Origin: Acinetobacter piscicola
Lineage (GTDB): Bacteria > Pseudomonadota > Gammaproteobacteria > Pseudomonadales > Moraxellaceae
Length of the DNA stretch: 64,000 nucleotides
NCBI RefSeq assembly: GCF_015218165.1
Contig: NZ_CP048659.1
Location: 62,001 to 126,000 of the forward strand
Direction: 5' to 3'
Shown here one piece after another: positions 63,706-64,000 of the stretch. Each line of letters starts with the position of its first letter. The stretch's first letter is position 1. The position numbers and the translations under genes were made by a program. The notes under the pieces are model-generated. The model saw nothing but the letters and a program-made list of their open reading frames with translations. It was not told where the DNA came from and did no database searches.

Positions 63706-64000
63706 TTAAATTACGCATAAAAGATAAACATTGCAAGATACTAGACCAACTAGCGTTAGAGGTAAACTTTGTTTGGAATTATGTCAATGATTTGTGTTTT
63801 AAACACTTGCAAAGAAAACAACAATTCTTTTCAGCATACGATATTGCAAAATATACAAAAGGTGCATCTAAGGAATGTAACTTGCACAGCCAAACCATAC
63901 AGGCAGTTGCAGAAGAATTAGTGACAAGACGCAAGCAATTCAAGAAATCAAAATTAAAATGGCGTGTCAGCAATAAGAAATCAGCTAGACGCTCTTTAGG
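63696..64000 (+). CDS. tnpB: TnpB RNA-guided nuclease-like protein, copy 5, N-terminal part
   Basis: Only the first ~100 residues are in the window and they match copy 1, including KKSKLKWRVSNKKSARRS. The catalytic domain lies beyond the end. Confidence 0.9.
   Translation, partial: MKTLKLRIKDKHCKILDQLALEVNFVWNYVNDLCFKHLQRKQQFFSAYDIAKYTKGASKECNLHSQTIQAVAEELVTRRKQFKKSKLKWRVSNKKSARRSL

Larger units (their letters stand above)
63176..64000 (+). mobile_element. IS200/IS605-type insertion sequence, copy 5 (runs off the window)
   Basis: Left end CTGAATAGCCGTAAAACC after TTTAT at 63171-63175, inserted in mrdA. It is closest in sequence to copy 1 (same TnpA substitutions, QETMREVF). If full length it would end near 64771. 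Confidence 0.92.

Overview
The window is chromosomal DNA from an Acinetobacter-type gammaproteobacterium. The grounds are its low GC content, a run of genes typical of that genus (nadC-ampD-murJ-fkpA beside a wza-wzb-wzc / gna...galU-ugd-gpi-gne1-pgm capsule locus), and a heavy load of insertion sequences. The proteins differ enough from A. baumannii as I remember it that I would not name a species.

Bases 1-20,500 are mostly housekeeping genes: the end of an aminotransferase-like gene, an alcohol dehydrogenase, tag, a LytM peptidase, mutY, a HIT protein, a dienelactone hydrolase, a DUF1328 membrane protein and a UPF0260 protein. Next come a Fur-box-controlled secreted esterase, rarA, a large secreted glycerophosphodiesterase and a metallophosphoesterase. 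The ubiG-mupP-yciK operon and dsbA follow, then a DesT/FabR-like regulator divergent from a ferredoxin reductase/acyl-CoA desaturase pair, and rph.

Bases 21,000-34,200 carry cell-envelope genes (an LtaS-like sulfatase, nadC, ampD, murJ) broken up by mobile DNA: one IS1-family element, three IS200/IS605-type elements and two IS66 remnants. Bases 34,167-59,262 hold two FKBP isomerases and a complete Wzy-type capsule locus. The export genes (wza, wzb, wzc) lie on the minus strand. On the plus strand are UDP-sugar and dTDP-3-acetamido-3,6-dideoxyhexose synthesis genes, wzx, four glycosyltransferases, wzy, an initiating transferase and galU, ugd, gpi and gne1, with pgm converging on them. Bases 59,300-64,000 are a nest of insertion sequences (IS982 truncated by IS3, IS3 interrupted by IS1) next to fragments of an exonuclease gene and of mrdA (PBP2). 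The mrdA fragment is cut again by a fifth IS605-type element that runs off the window.

The most notable feature is the five-copy IS605-type family. Four complete copies are 1596-1608 bp, all sit 3' of TTTAT and end in TCAA, and each has divergent tnpA and tnpB. All four complete TnpB copies (the fifth runs off the window before this region) lack the glutamate expected at the usual RuvC-II position, and three of the five TnpA proteins have lost the first histidine of the HUH motif. Each TnpB would therefore carry a different locus-derived guide, while most copies look unable to transpose on their own. Other points of interest are an AmpD stop codon supplied by an IS end, three operator-like palindromes upstream of pgm, and a Ugd without the usual catalytic cysteine motif.
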